Source: UBA1479 sp038109305 (GTDB lineage: Bacteria; Pseudomonadota; Alphaproteobacteria; Rhodospirillales; Casp-alpha2). Taken from it: 64,000 nucleotides of DNA. The notes beneath the pieces are model-generated. The model worked only from the letters and a program-made list of their open reading frames with translations. It was not told the origin of the DNA and did not search any database. Shown piece by piece: positions 9,032-16,806 of the stretch. The stretch's first letter is position 1, and each line of letters starts with the position of its first letter. The DNA is taken from the NCBI GenBank assembly GCA_038109305.1, contig JAYNIR010000001.1:62001-126000 (forward strand), in the 5' to 3' direction. The position numbers and the translations under genes were made by a program.

Positions 9032-9049
9032 GTGATATTACGATGACAA
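9032..9049 (-). promoter_or_regulatory. possible PHO box for ppk
   Basis: Read on the minus strand, the sequence is TTGTCAT, a 4-base spacer, then ATATCAC. This matches the PhoB consensus halves CTGTCAT at 6/7 and about 5/7 with the expected 11-bp period. It lies 46-63 bases before the ppk start. ppk is a Pho-regulon gene in several bacteria. The match is imperfect and the assignment is tentative. Confidence 0.3.
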
Positions 9050-9102
9050 CGTTTACCGGGGGTTAAGGGCCTTCTAGCACCACCAGGGGGCGCGTCTCCG
9101 CC

Positions 9103-9882
9103 CTACATGGTGCTGTTGAAGAAACCGCCGTCCATGAGGAAGTTTTGCCCAGTCATGAACCCCGCCTGATCGGAACAGATGAAGGCGCACATTTCACCGA
9201 ACTCGTGCACCGAGCCGAAGCGCCCGGCGGGGTTTTCGGCCATGCGGGCGCGTTCCATCTCCTCAATCGATACGCCCGCTTTTTCCGCCCGCACCACCAG
9301 GTTGGAGCGCAGCCGGTCCGTATCGAACGGCCCCGGCAGCAGGTTGTTGATGGTGACGTTGTGGCGCACGGTCTTGCGCGCCAGGCCGGCGACGAAACCG
9401 GTCAGCCCCGCCCGCGCGCCGTTCGACAGGCCCAGGATTTCGATGGGCGACTTCACCGCGCCCGACGTGATGTTGACGATGCGGCCCCATTTGCGGTCGA
9501 TCATCTGGTCGACGGTCGCCTTGATCATAAAAATCGGCGTCAGCATGTTGGCGTCAATCGCCTTGATCCAGGTGTCTCGGTCCCAATCGCGGAAGTCGCC
9601 CGGCGCCGGGCCGCCCGCGTTGTTGACCAGAATATCCGGCGACGGACAGGCGGCGAGCGCCTGCTTGCGCCCGTCTTCGGTCGTGATGTCGCAGGCGACG
9701 GTGGTCACCTTGGCGCCGGTTTCATCGCGGATCTGCTGCGCCGTTTCCTCAAGCGGTTCCGGCTGGCGCGCCAAAATGGTCAGATCGACGCCTTCGCGCG
9801 CCAATGAAACCGCGCAGCCCCGGCCCAGCCCGCGCGACGCGGCGCAGACCAGCGCCTTCTTACCCTTGATGCCTAAATCCAT
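9103..9882 (-). CDS. SDR-family protein with non-canonical active site
   Basis: A 259-residue short-chain dehydrogenase/reductase relative. The Rossmann start reads LVCAASRGLGRGCAVSLA, where the usual first Gly of the TGxxxGxG motif is replaced by Ala. DILVNNAGGPAPGDF matches the NNAG motif. After the conserved Ser in NITSGAVKSP, the position expected to hold the catalytic Tyr is Ser and the Lys is Arg (LSNGAR instead of YxxxK). Such sequences form a recognised 3-oxoacyl-ACP-reductase-like subgroup lacking the classical tetrad. Many are annotated as FabG-like, but reductase activity is doubtful. It lies between hdaA and ppk, all leftward. Confidence 0.85.
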   Translation of the reverse strand: MDLGIKGKKALVCAASRGLGRGCAVSLAREGVDLTILARQPEPLEETAQQIRDETGAKVTTVACDITTEDGRKQALAACPSPDILVNNAGGPAPGDFRDWDRDTWIKAIDANMLTPIFMIKATVDQMIDRKWGRIVNITSGAVKSPIEILGLSNGARAGLTGFVAGLARKTVRHNVTINNLLPGPFDTDRLRSNLVVRAEKAGVSIEEMERARMAENPAGRFGSVHEFGEMCAFICSDQAGFMTGQNFLMDGGFFNSTM

Positions 9883-9952
9883 GGTGTGATCCTCCCTTAG
9901 GAATCTGGTGTGGTTTATTGCCTGGGACGATAGGAAGCGCCCGCCCGCCGGG

Positions 9953-10642
9953 TCAAGGCCGTTCGTCGCCCATCGCCGCCATGACGTCGCGCGCCAGCGG
10001 CACGGTAATGCGGCGCTTTTCAGCCAACGCCGCGCGGTCGATCCGGCCGACCAGATCGCTGACCGCCTGATAGGTCCGGCCCATGCGCTGGGTCATGTAG
10101 GCGACGACATCTTCGTCGACGCGGACCTGCCGGTCGGAAAACAGTTTGACGATCAGAGCCGCGATCAACGCGTCGTCGGGCGCGGTGATTTCCACCGCTA
10201 GCGCGCCGACCAGCCGGGATTTGAGATCGGCAAGTTCTATGGACCAGCGGGATGGCGCAGCGCGGCCGGTCAAAAGGATATGCCCGCCGTTCAGCTTAGC
10301 GTGGTTGAACAGATGGAACAGCGCTTCTTCCGTTGCCGCCGCGATGCCGCCGCCATCATAAAGCCCGTCGACAGCAATGGCCGCGGGCGGCCCTTCGGCG
10401 GCAAGCCGCGGGAGGTCCGGCGTCTTCGCAAGCAGGCCCGCCGTGCGCTCAAGGAACACCTGGGTCAGGTGCGTCTTACCCGCGCCCGCCGGGCCCCACA
10501 CTGTCAAAAGCGGCGCGGTCCAATCAGGCCAGCGGTCGACCCAGGCAACGGCGTCGCGGTTTGCCGGCGTGACGAGAAAATCCTCGGCATCTAGGGCCAG
10601 GCGTTGATCGAAGGTGAAGGGAATCTGGCGCGGTCCGCTCAA
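9953..10642 (-). CDS. hdaA: HdaA, DnaA-related regulator of replication initiation
   Basis: A 229-residue AAA+ protein homologous to the ATPase domain of DnaA but without the DNA-binding domain. With the beta clamp, HdaA stimulates ATP hydrolysis by DnaA and so limits re-initiation. The N-terminus contains QIPFTFDQRLAL, which resembles the Q-L/F clamp-binding motif of Hda proteins. The P-loop is GPAGAGKT at residues 50-57, and the C-terminal lid includes RRITVPLARDVMAAM. The start overlaps the stop of the upstream permease gene by four bases, so the two are translationally coupled. An Hda-type gene coupled to a permease and DUF2066 gene is a familiar alphaproteobacterial order. Confidence 0.92.
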   Translation of the reverse strand: MSGPRQIPFTFDQRLALDAEDFLVTPANRDAVAWVDRWPDWTAPLLTVWGPAGAGKTHLTQVFLERTAGLLAKTPDLPRLAAEGPPAAIAVDGLYDGGGIAAATEEALFHLFNHAKLNGGHILLTGRAAPSRWSIELADLKSRLVGALAVEITAPDDALIAALIVKLFSDRQVRVDEDVVAYMTQRMGRTYQAVSDLVGRIDRAALAEKRRITVPLARDVMAAMGDERP

Positions 10643-11757
10643 CTGCCCTTGCCCCCGCCGGAATTGTCATTCGGCGATTTGGGTTTTTCTTCGACCGCAT
10701 CGTGGGTGAAGAACGCGCTGTCCCGGTACCGGCCCAAGGCATAGCGCAACAGCACCCCGATCACCGCCGCGACAGGCACGGCCAGCAACACGCCGGTGAA
10801 CCCGAACAAGGCGCCGCCCGCCATCAGCGCGAAGATGATCCAAAGCGGATGCAGGCCGACCCGGCCGCCGACAAGACTGGGCGTCAGCACATAACTTTCC
10901 AGCAATTGGCCGGAAATGAACAGCGCGGCGACGGCGGCGATGGGCCCCCATTGTTCGACGCCGAATTGGAAAAATGTGATGGCGAGCGCGACCGTGATGC
11001 CGCTGGCCGCACCGAAATACGGGATGAACGACACCAGGCCGGCGCCGAGCCCGACCAGAAGCCCGCTGTTCAGCCCGATCAACGTCAGGCTGACGCCGTA
11101 GATCGTCGCCAGACACAGACAGACGCTCGCCTGCCCGCGGATGAATCCGGCCATGGTTTCGTCGATACGCTTGGCCTGTTCGCGGATTTCGTCGGCGGCG
11201 TGGTGCGGCAGGTGGCCATCGACCCAGGCGACGATGTCATCCCATTCGCGCAGCAGATAAAACGACACGATCGGCGTGATCAGGACCACCGACAGCACAT
11301 GCACGAACGCCAGCCCGCCGGACCACACCTTGCCCAGCAGGCCGGTGATCCACTTGATGATGTTGCTGGCGTATTTGCCGGCGGCGTCTTTCAGTTCGCC
11401 CGCGCCCTGGCCATGGATTTCTGCCTGCAGATCGCCCAGGTACGGTTCGACCCAGCCGCGGATCATGGCGATGACCTCGGGCATTAATTCAATGAGCATG
11501 ACGATCTGGTGCTGCAATAGCGGCAGAATGACCGCCACCACGCCCGCGACGGCGGCGAAAAACGCGACGGTGATGATCGTCGTCGCAATGGCGCGGGAAC
11601 ATCCCTTTCCCTCGAGCCGGTCGGCGACGGGATCAAGGAAATAGGCCACCGCCATGCCGGCGACGAAGGGTAGCAGGATGTCGCTCAGCAGATGGATCAG
11701 GATACCCGCCGCCAGCAGACCGACCAGCCAATAAATCGTTCGGGCCTCGCGCGTCAT
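10639..11757 (-). CDS. AI-2E family transporter (PerM/TqsA-like permease)
   Basis: A 372-residue multi-pass inner-membrane protein of the AI-2E exporter (UPF0118) family. Hydrophobic segments occur at IYWLVGLLAAGILIHLLS, ATTIITVAFFAAVAGVVAVI, LIGLNSGLLVGLGAGLVSFIPYFG (the conserved PYxG region) and near the C-terminus. About eight membrane spans are expected. Family members export varied solutes and the substrate is unknown here; autoinducer transport should not be assumed. It overlaps both neighbours by four bases (DUF2066 gene upstream, hdaA downstream), so the three form one translational unit. The C-terminal tail after the last helix is short and polar. Confidence 0.9.
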   Translation of the reverse strand: MTREARTIYWLVGLLAAGILIHLLSDILLPFVAGMAVAYFLDPVADRLEGKGCSRAIATTIITVAFFAAVAGVVAVILPLLQHQIVMLIELMPEVIAMIRGWVEPYLGDLQAEIHGQGAGELKDAAGKYASNIIKWITGLLGKVWSGGLAFVHVLSVVLITPIVSFYLLREWDDIVAWVDGHLPHHAADEIREQAKRIDETMAGFIRGQASVCLCLATIYGVSLTLIGLNSGLLVGLGAGLVSFIPYFGAASGITVALAITFFQFGVEQWGPIAAVAALFISGQLLESYVLTPSLVGGRVGLHPLWIIFALMAGGALFGFTGVLLAVPVAAVIGVLLRYALGRYRDSAFFTHDAVEEKPKSPNDNSGGGKGS

Positions 11758-12884
11758 CCGGCGGTCTTCCTGGCGGCCAGACTTTCAAGCGTCCAGGTTT
11801 CACCCTGGCCGCGCAGCGCAAAATCCGCCTGTTCCAGCGCGATGATCAACTGCCCCACATCACCGATGAAATGCAGAATGATCTGCGCCCGGCCGCGTGA
11901 CAACATGACCATTTCAAGTTCGCGGACAACAGCGACCTTGCCGAGCCGCGCCTTGATGCCGACCCAATCGCCCAGCGATGCGATGGGCACGTCGACGGCG
12001 ATGGCGTCCTGGCGGCCGGACTGCAGAAGGTTGTCGCGTTTCCAGTTGTCTTCGATCAGGTGGGTGACGGCCAGCGCCGCGCGGGCCAGCAGCGACCCCG
12101 ACGTTTCGCCGAAATCGGACACGTAGGTCACCACCGTGGTCTGCGGATCGATGGTCACGTTGTAGCGGGTCAGCGTCACGTCCAGTATCCAAAGCGACTT
12201 CGCCGGATCATGGCGGATGGAGGCAAACGCGACCGCGACGCTGCCGGCTCCGTAGCGGTCGGCCATGGCCTGCAGGCGCTGCCGGTCGCCCTGTGTGACC
12301 TGTTCGACGCCGATGGTCGCGACGTCTTTCAAATCGCCCAACGGCAAAATCGTCGGAACAAGGCTGACCTGCGATGACCGCCGCTGCCACGCCGCGCGCC
12401 AGGGGTTGGGTTCGTCCCACAACAGCATCGCGCCCGCCTGCTGCAGCATAGGCAGGACCAGGACCGGCTTCGACGGCGTTTCGGCGAACGGGATGTTGAA
12501 CGCGCGCAGCAGGTCCCGCACCTCGCCCGGGCGGAACCGGTAATTGAGCTTGGCCAGATAGCGGACGGCGGAGGTTTTTTCCTCGGCGATGGAAAAATCC
12601 TGGATGTATTCGGTGATTTCGTCGGGCGACAGTTGCGGGATGCGCGGATAATCGTTGCGGAGCGTCATGCGCTCCACCAGGATTCGCATGGCCCTGACCT
12701 GCCCGTCCCTATGCGCCTGCTGCCGCGCCTCGGTGGCGGTGGAGGCGGTCACGTCGACCTCGACACCCCGGACTTCGTACGGATTCGGAACCCGCGCCCA
12801 AGCCGGCGCGGCCGGCGTCACGGCCCAGATCGCCAAGCCAACGGCCAGCGCCGCCGGGCGCACGGCCCGCCGCCAATCGATCAT
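11754..12884 (-). CDS. DUF2066 domain-containing secreted protein
   Basis: A 376-residue protein with a Sec signal peptide (MIDWRRAVRPAALAVGLAIW, cleavage probably after AWA). It is followed by the DUF2066 domain: YEVRGVEVDVTASTATEARQ, then RMTLRNDYPRIPQLS, and a long predicted alpha/beta region. The domain has no established biochemical function. I chose the ATG at 12884 because it begins the signal peptide; the frame is open a little further with a TTG at 12920. It is the first gene of the coupled set with the AI-2E permease and hdaA, and is divergent from purM. Confidence 0.85.
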   Translation of the reverse strand: MIDWRRAVRPAALAVGLAIWAVTPAAPAWARVPNPYEVRGVEVDVTASTATEARQQAHRDGQVRAMRILVERMTLRNDYPRIPQLSPDEITEYIQDFSIAEEKTSAVRYLAKLNYRFRPGEVRDLLRAFNIPFAETPSKPVLVLPMLQQAGAMLLWDEPNPWRAAWQRRSSQVSLVPTILPLGDLKDVATIGVEQVTQGDRQRLQAMADRYGAGSVAVAFASIRHDPAKSLWILDVTLTRYNVTIDPQTTVVTYVSDFGETSGSLLARAALAVTHLIEDNWKRDNLLQSGRQDAIAVDVPIASLGDWVGIKARLGKVAVVRELEMVMLSRGRAQIILHFIGDVGQLIIALEQADFALRGQGETWTLESLAARKTAG

Positions 12885-12933
12885 TGAAAACCCGCATGAA
12901 TACAGTATCTTCGCCTCCAACGGCTCACCTGGC

Positions 12934-12967
12934 GCCTTGTCCCTTATTCCTAAGGCCGGGACAAGGC
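12934..12967. repeat. 10-bp inverted repeat with an alternative inner hairpin, purM leader region
   Basis: GCCTTGTCCC (12934-12943) and GGGACAAGGC (12958-12967) are perfect complements around a 14-base loop. Inside, CCTTA (12942-12946) and TAAGG (12951-12955) can pair with a TTCC loop, which competes with the outer stem. The element sits in the divergent purM/DUF2066 interval, about 45 bases before the purM ribosome-binding site. It could be an operator or an RNA switch. Confidence 0.55.
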
Positions 12968-13011
12968 CGAATTGCGGCGTAATCTACCACACCCGACCGA
13001 GGGAGGAAGGG

Positions 13012-14112
13012 ATTAGCGACACCCCAACATCCAAGGGCGGACCAGGAAAATCCGAGGGTCCGGGCCTGAGTTACCTAGACGCGGGCGTCGATATCGACGC
13101 AGGCGATGCGCTGGTCGACGCCATCGGGCCGCTTGCGAAATCCACCAACCGGCCGGGGGTCATGGGCGGGCTCGGCGGGTTCGGCGGATTTTTCGACCCG
13201 CGCGCCGCCGGTTACCAGGACCCGATCCTGGTCGCCGCCACGGACGGTGTCGGCACCAAACTGAAAATCGCCATCGACACGGGCGGGCACGACGGGGTCG
13301 GCATCGACCTCGTCGCCATGTGCGTCAACGACCTGGTGGTTCAGGGGGCGGAGCCGCTGTTGTTTCTCGATTACTTCGCGACCAGCAAACTGGCGAACGA
13401 GGTTGCCGAACGGGTCATCGCCAGCATCGCCGAAGGCTGCCGACAGGCGGGCTGCGCGCTGATCGGCGGCGAAACGGCGGAAATGCCGGGCATGTACGCC
13501 AAGGGCGATTACGACCTGGCGGGTTTTGCCGTCGGCGCCGTCGAACGCGGCCGGCAATTGACCGGCGGGACCGTCGCCAAGGGCGACATTGTGTTGGGGC
13601 TCGCGTCTTCGGGCGTGCATTCCAACGGATTTTCCCTGGCCCGCAAGGTGGTGGAGCGCGCGGGGCTGACCTACGCCGACGCAGCGCCCTTCGACCAAAG
13701 CCGAAGCCTTGCCGATGTTTTGCTGACGCCGACCCGGATTTACGTCAAAAGCTGCCTTGAGGCCGTCCGCGCCGGACGCGTCAAGGCGCTGGCCCACATC
13801 ACCGGCGGTGGCCTGACGGAAAACCTGCCCCGCGTCCTGCCGGCGGGGCTGGGCGCCGTCATCGACGCCAATGCATGGCAACGGCCCGACGTATTCCGCT
13901 GGCTTAGGAAAGCGGGCGGCGTCGCGCCGGCCGAAATGTTCCGCACCTTTAACTGCGGCATCGGCATGGCGGTGCTCTGCGCGACGGACGCCGCCGCCGC
14001 GCTGGAAGCCCATTTCGCTCAGGCCGGGGAAACCGTTTACCGGATCGGCAACATCGTCGACGGCGACGGCACGGTCCGCATCGACGGATTGCCCCAGGAC
14101 GGGGGGTCATGA
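13012..14112 (+). CDS. purM: phosphoribosylformylglycinamidine cyclo-ligase (AIR synthase)
   Basis: A 366-residue AIR synthetase, which uses ATP to close the imidazole ring of FGAM in de novo purine synthesis. The N-terminus is conserved (LSYLDAGVDIDAGDALV), followed by VAATDGVGTKLKIA (ATP-binding region), LIGGETAEMPGMY and HITGGGLTENLPR. There is no ATG, GTG or TTG between the conserved N-terminus and the strong GGAGGAA sequence at 13002-13008. The best-placed start is an ATT at 13012, giving (M)SDTPTSKGG; an in-frame TTG lies about 75 bases further upstream. purN follows with a four-base overlap. Confidence 0.93.
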   Translation: MSDTPTSKGGPGKSEGPGLSYLDAGVDIDAGDALVDAIGPLAKSTNRPGVMGGLGGFGGFFDPRAAGYQDPILVAATDGVGTKLKIAIDTGGHDGVGIDLVAMCVNDLVVQGAEPLLFLDYFATSKLANEVAERVIASIAEGCRQAGCALIGGETAEMPGMYAKGDYDLAGFAVGAVERGRQLTGGTVAKGDIVLGLASSGVHSNGFSLARKVVERAGLTYADAAPFDQSRSLADVLLTPTRIYVKSCLEAVRAGRVKALAHITGGGLTENLPRVLPAGLGAVIDANAWQRPDVFRWLRKAGGVAPAEMFRTFNCGIGMAVLCATDAAAALEAHFAQAGETVYRIGNIVDGDGTVRIDGLPQDGGS

Positions 14113-14762
14113 GCAGGCTGAAGCTCGGGTTGCTGATCTCAGGCCGGGGATCCAACCTGCAGGCATTGATCGACGCCTGCGCCGACCCCGCCTACCCGGC
14201 GGAAATCGTTCTGGTGATTTCTAACAATGCCAACGCAATGGGGCTTGAACGCGCCAAGGGCACCGGTATACCGACGCAGACCATCGACCACAAGGCCTTC
14301 GCCGACCGCGCCGCCTTCGACCGGGAGATGACCCGGGCGCTTGAGGATGCGAGGGTCGACCTCGTCTGCCTCGCCGGGTTCATGCGTCTGCTGTCGGACG
14401 AATTCGTCGACCGGTGGAGCGACAAAATGATCAACATTCATCCGTCGCTGCTGCCGGCGTTCAAGGGCCTCGACGTGCAGGAACAGGTTCTGGCGGCGGG
14501 CGTCCGGTTCGCCGGATGCACGGTGCATTACGTCCGCCGCGACATGGACACTGGCCCGATCATCGCCCAGGCCGTGGTGCCGGTGATGGGCGACGATACG
14601 CCGGATACGTTGGCGGCGCGCATTCTCGAACGCGAACACGACATCTATCCGCTGGCCGTCCGCCTGATCGCCGAAGGCCGCGTCAGCGTGGATAAAGAAG
14701 ACCGCGCCGTCATCGACGGCGCGGTCTCTGAAACGTCATCGTTGATCAACCCTCGGGGTTGA
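14109..14762 (+). CDS. purN: phosphoribosylglycinamide formyltransferase (GAR transformylase)
   Basis: A 217-residue GART enzyme that transfers a formyl group from 10-formyl-THF to GAR, the third step of purine synthesis. The N-terminal LLISGRGSNLQALIDA is the phosphate-binding loop. The catalytic triad aligned to E. coli Asn106, His108 and Asp144 is Asn109 and His111 in INIHPSLLPAFKG and Asp147 in DMDTGP. It is translationally coupled to purM through an ATGA overlap, so both products of the pathway are made from one message. The last codons fold into a hairpin shared with the terminator region before ndk. Confidence 0.95.
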   Translation: MSRLKLGLLISGRGSNLQALIDACADPAYPAEIVLVISNNANAMGLERAKGTGIPTQTIDHKAFADRAAFDREMTRALEDARVDLVCLAGFMRLLSDEFVDRWSDKMINIHPSLLPAFKGLDVQEQVLAAGVRFAGCTVHYVRRDMDTGPIIAQAVVPVMGDDTPDTLAARILEREHDIYPLAVRLIAEGRVSVDKEDRAVIDGAVSETSSLINPRG

Positions 14763-14784
14763 AATCCGTTGGGGTTACCCAACG
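14746..14784. terminator. two tandem hairpins between convergent purN and ndk
   Basis: TCAACCC/GGGTTGA (14746-14762, loop TCG) overlaps the purN stop codon. CGTTGGG/CCCAACG (14767-14784, loop GTTA) overlaps the ndk stop codon. Both 7-bp stems are perfect and five bases apart, which suits a compact bidirectional end signal. Neither strand has a U-tract after them, so intrinsic termination is uncertain. Confidence 0.5.
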
Positions 14785-15197
14785 ATGTCTAATGCGCTGA
14801 AGAAGTAATTGATTTCGATTGCCGCGTTTTCCGGGCTGTCCGAGCCGTGCACGGAGTTCGCCTCGATGCTTTCGGCGAAGTCCTTGCGGATGGTGCCTTC
14901 GTCGGCATTGGCCGGGTTGGTCGCACCCATGATTTCTCGGTTGCGGACGACGGCTTTGTCGCCTTCCAGAACCTGAACCACGATGGGGCCCGAGATCATG
15001 AACGCCACCAGGTCGTTGAAGAACGCGCGCTCGCGGTGAACCGCGTAGAAACCTTCGGCCTGTTCCTTGGTGAGCTGCACCCGGCGCTGCGCAACGATCC
15101 TGAGACCGGCTTCCTCGAACCGGACATTGATCTTGCCGGTGAGGTTGCGGCGAGTCGCATCGGGTTTGATAATGGAAAGGGTGCGCTCAAGAGCCAT
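14775..15197 (-). CDS. ndk: nucleoside diphosphate kinase
   Basis: A 140-residue NDK, which equilibrates nucleoside di- and triphosphates through a phosphohistidine. The N-terminus reads ERTLSIIKPDATRRNLTGKI, the nucleotide-site region includes REIMGATNPANADEGTIRKD, and the active-site His117 lies in the signature NSVHGSDSPENAAIEI. Length is exactly that of bacterial NDK. The start is preceded by an AAGGA-type site, and a good sigma70-like promoter lies about 110 bases upstream. It is monocistronic and convergent with purMN. Confidence 0.97.
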   Translation of the reverse strand: MALERTLSIIKPDATRRNLTGKINVRFEEAGLRIVAQRRVQLTKEQAEGFYAVHRERAFFNDLVAFMISGPIVVQVLEGDKAVVRNREIMGATNPANADEGTIRKDFAESIEANSVHGSDSPENAAIEINYFFSALDIVG

Positions 15198-15307
15198 AAT
15201 TTAAATCCTTGATGATGTTCGTTGGTTGCAGTGTTCCCGGCGGGCTTGGGTCTCCGGCCCGGCTGGCATACTTGGCCGGCACGTCCGCAGAAGGGGGAAC
15301 GGCGCGG

Positions 15308-15336
15308 TTTATAGTCTCTCCGGGACCGGCTTGCAA
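15308..15336 (-). promoter_or_regulatory. sigma70-type promoter for ndk
   Basis: On the minus strand TTGCAA (15331-15336) and TATAAA (15308-15313) are separated by exactly 17 bases, close to the consensus. The start codon of ndk lies 110 bases downstream, leaving a roughly 100-base leader with no obvious riboswitch. Confidence 0.55.
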
Positions 15337-15378
15337 GGGAAAGGCGGTTGTCCCGAAAATCGCAAAATCGCGCCTGCG

Positions 15379-16299
15379 TTAATCCGCGGCGGATTTGGCA
15401 AGACCGTTCCTGAGGAACTGCGCCAACAGCCTATATTCCGCGCGCCTGGGAGAATTCCGCCGCCAGGTCAGCGCGATCTTCCGCCCGACCTTGCCGGCCA
15501 GTGGGCGGACAGAAATGGCCGCGCCCTGCAGCAGCTCGGACTTCAGCGCGATTTCGGGAAGCAATGTCGTGCCGAACCCACCAGCGACCAGTTCGACCAA
15601 GGTGTAAAGGCTGGTCGCTTGAAACGCGCCCGGCCGCGCCGCCTGGCGCCGGTCAGGGCAGATCGCCAACACCTGATCGCGCAGGCAGTGTCCGTCATCC
15701 AGAAGAATCAGATCGTCCGTCGGCAAGTCTTCCGGATTAAGCGGCGCGCGCCCACCGGCGAGCGGATGATCGGGCCGGGCAGCATACCAGAACGGGTCGT
15801 CGGCCAAAGTCACGAAATCAAGCCCGGCAACATCCACTGGCAAGGCAATCAGCGCGGCATCGATGGCGCCGCCGTCCAGCGCCGCGATCAAATCCGGCGT
15901 TTTGTCCTCGCGCAGGAAAAGCCTGAGGTCGGGGTAGGACGCGCGCAGCGGCCCCATGATTCTCGGCAGGACATAGGGCCCGATGGTCGGTATGGCGCCC
16001 ATCCGCAGAAGACCCGCCAGCGGTTCCTTGCCGGCCGTCGCCATCACGGCCATGTCTTCGACCTCGGTGAGGATTCGACGGGCGCGGGCGACGAAATCTT
16101 CGCCCAACGGCGTCATCCGCACTCGGCGCTTAGTGCGTTCGACCAGGGCGGCGCCGAGGATGGTTTCAAGTTCCTGCAGGCCGGCGCTGAGCGTCGACTG
16201 GGTCACGTGGCAGCGGTCGGCGGCGCGGCTGAAATGAAGCTCGTCGGCAAGCGCCGTCAGATATTGCAACTGACGCAGGGTGGGCAGATGAACGACCAT
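15379..16299 (-). CDS. oxyR: OxyR, hydrogen peroxide-sensing LysR-type regulator
   Basis: A 306-residue LysR-family regulator. The N-terminal winged HTH reads HFSRAADRCHVTQSTLSAGLQELE (residues 22-45). The periplasmic-binding-like sensor domain follows. The OxyR redox pair is present: DDGHCLRDQVLAIC places Cys205 and Cys214 nine residues apart in the same local sequence as E. coli Cys199 and Cys208, which form the peroxide-induced disulfide. This separates it clearly from other LysR proteins. It is alone and leftward, with a perfect dyad 10 bases upstream that could mediate autoregulation. yaaA, an OxyR-controlled gene in E. coli, lies about 27 kb away. Confidence 0.93.
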   Translation of the reverse strand: MVVHLPTLRQLQYLTALADELHFSRAADRCHVTQSTLSAGLQELETILGAALVERTKRRVRMTPLGEDFVARARRILTEVEDMAVMATAGKEPLAGLLRMGAIPTIGPYVLPRIMGPLRASYPDLRLFLREDKTPDLIAALDGGAIDAALIALPVDVAGLDFVTLADDPFWYAARPDHPLAGGRAPLNPEDLPTDDLILLDDGHCLRDQVLAICPDRRQAARPGAFQATSLYTLVELVAGGFGTTLLPEIALKSELLQGAAISVRPLAGKVGRKIALTWRRNSPRRAEYRLLAQFLRNGLAKSAAD

Positions 16300-16308
16300 A
16301 GAGGCTTT

Positions 16309-16329
16309 TTAATCGGTATGATCGATTAA
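16309..16329. promoter_or_regulatory. 7-7-7 inverted repeat upstream of oxyR, candidate OxyR operator
   Basis: TTAATCG, seven bases (GTATGAT), then CGATTAA form a perfect dyad. The core ATCG-N7-CGAT has the spacing of the OxyR tetrad ATAG-N7-CTAT. It ends ten bases before the oxyR start codon, as expected for a negatively autoregulating LysR-type operator. Binding is inferred. Confidence 0.5.
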
Positions 16330-16759
16330 TTGCAAGAGACTTATCTAGACCCTATATATAACTGAAGTATTAGTGTTGAATAGCATGCAGCAACAAATCT
16401 AGCGGCGACATTGACTTAGCAGTGTCATAATCCCCTGAAAACTATATAGCATTTAACGTCATGTCGCGCGATGGAAGCCGTTAAACCCTTATCCACGGCG
16501 GGTTTGCGGCGATTTTACCCACGAAAATACCCTTGACGCCCTAACGATAACTCACAAGACTGTGAGTACGAAATGGCCGCGGCCGTCGAACGCCTGCAGA
16601 TGCGGCGGCGGTCCTGCGGTCAAAGCCTCCCGGACGGCGTATCAGCGCCCCGCCGGGCCCAGCGATGCAGCATTTTCATATGTTTTTTTGAGGTCCTCTT
16701 AAAACTGGATCATCGGAAGGCAGATCCTCCTCTCCCCCCATAATCGGGCTTTCGATAAC

Positions 16760-16806
16760 AAGCCGGACCGCGGTTTCCCCTACCCCCACCAACCGCGGCC
16801 CGGCTT
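16760..16806. repeat. 16-bp stem-loop upstream of the ABC-F gene
   Basis: Arms AAGCCGGACCGCGGTT (16760-16775) and AACCGCGGCCCGGCTT (16791-16806) are complementary except for one A/C mismatch, around a 15-base pyrimidine-rich loop. It lies 93 bases before the ABC-F start. Without a following T-run it is not a textbook terminator. It may be a leader structure or a dispersed palindrome. Confidence 0.55.

Noticed and set aside
16489..16497. DnaA-box-like TTATCCACG
   Set aside because: A single near-match (8/9) without clustering; expected by chance at this frequency, so no origin is called.
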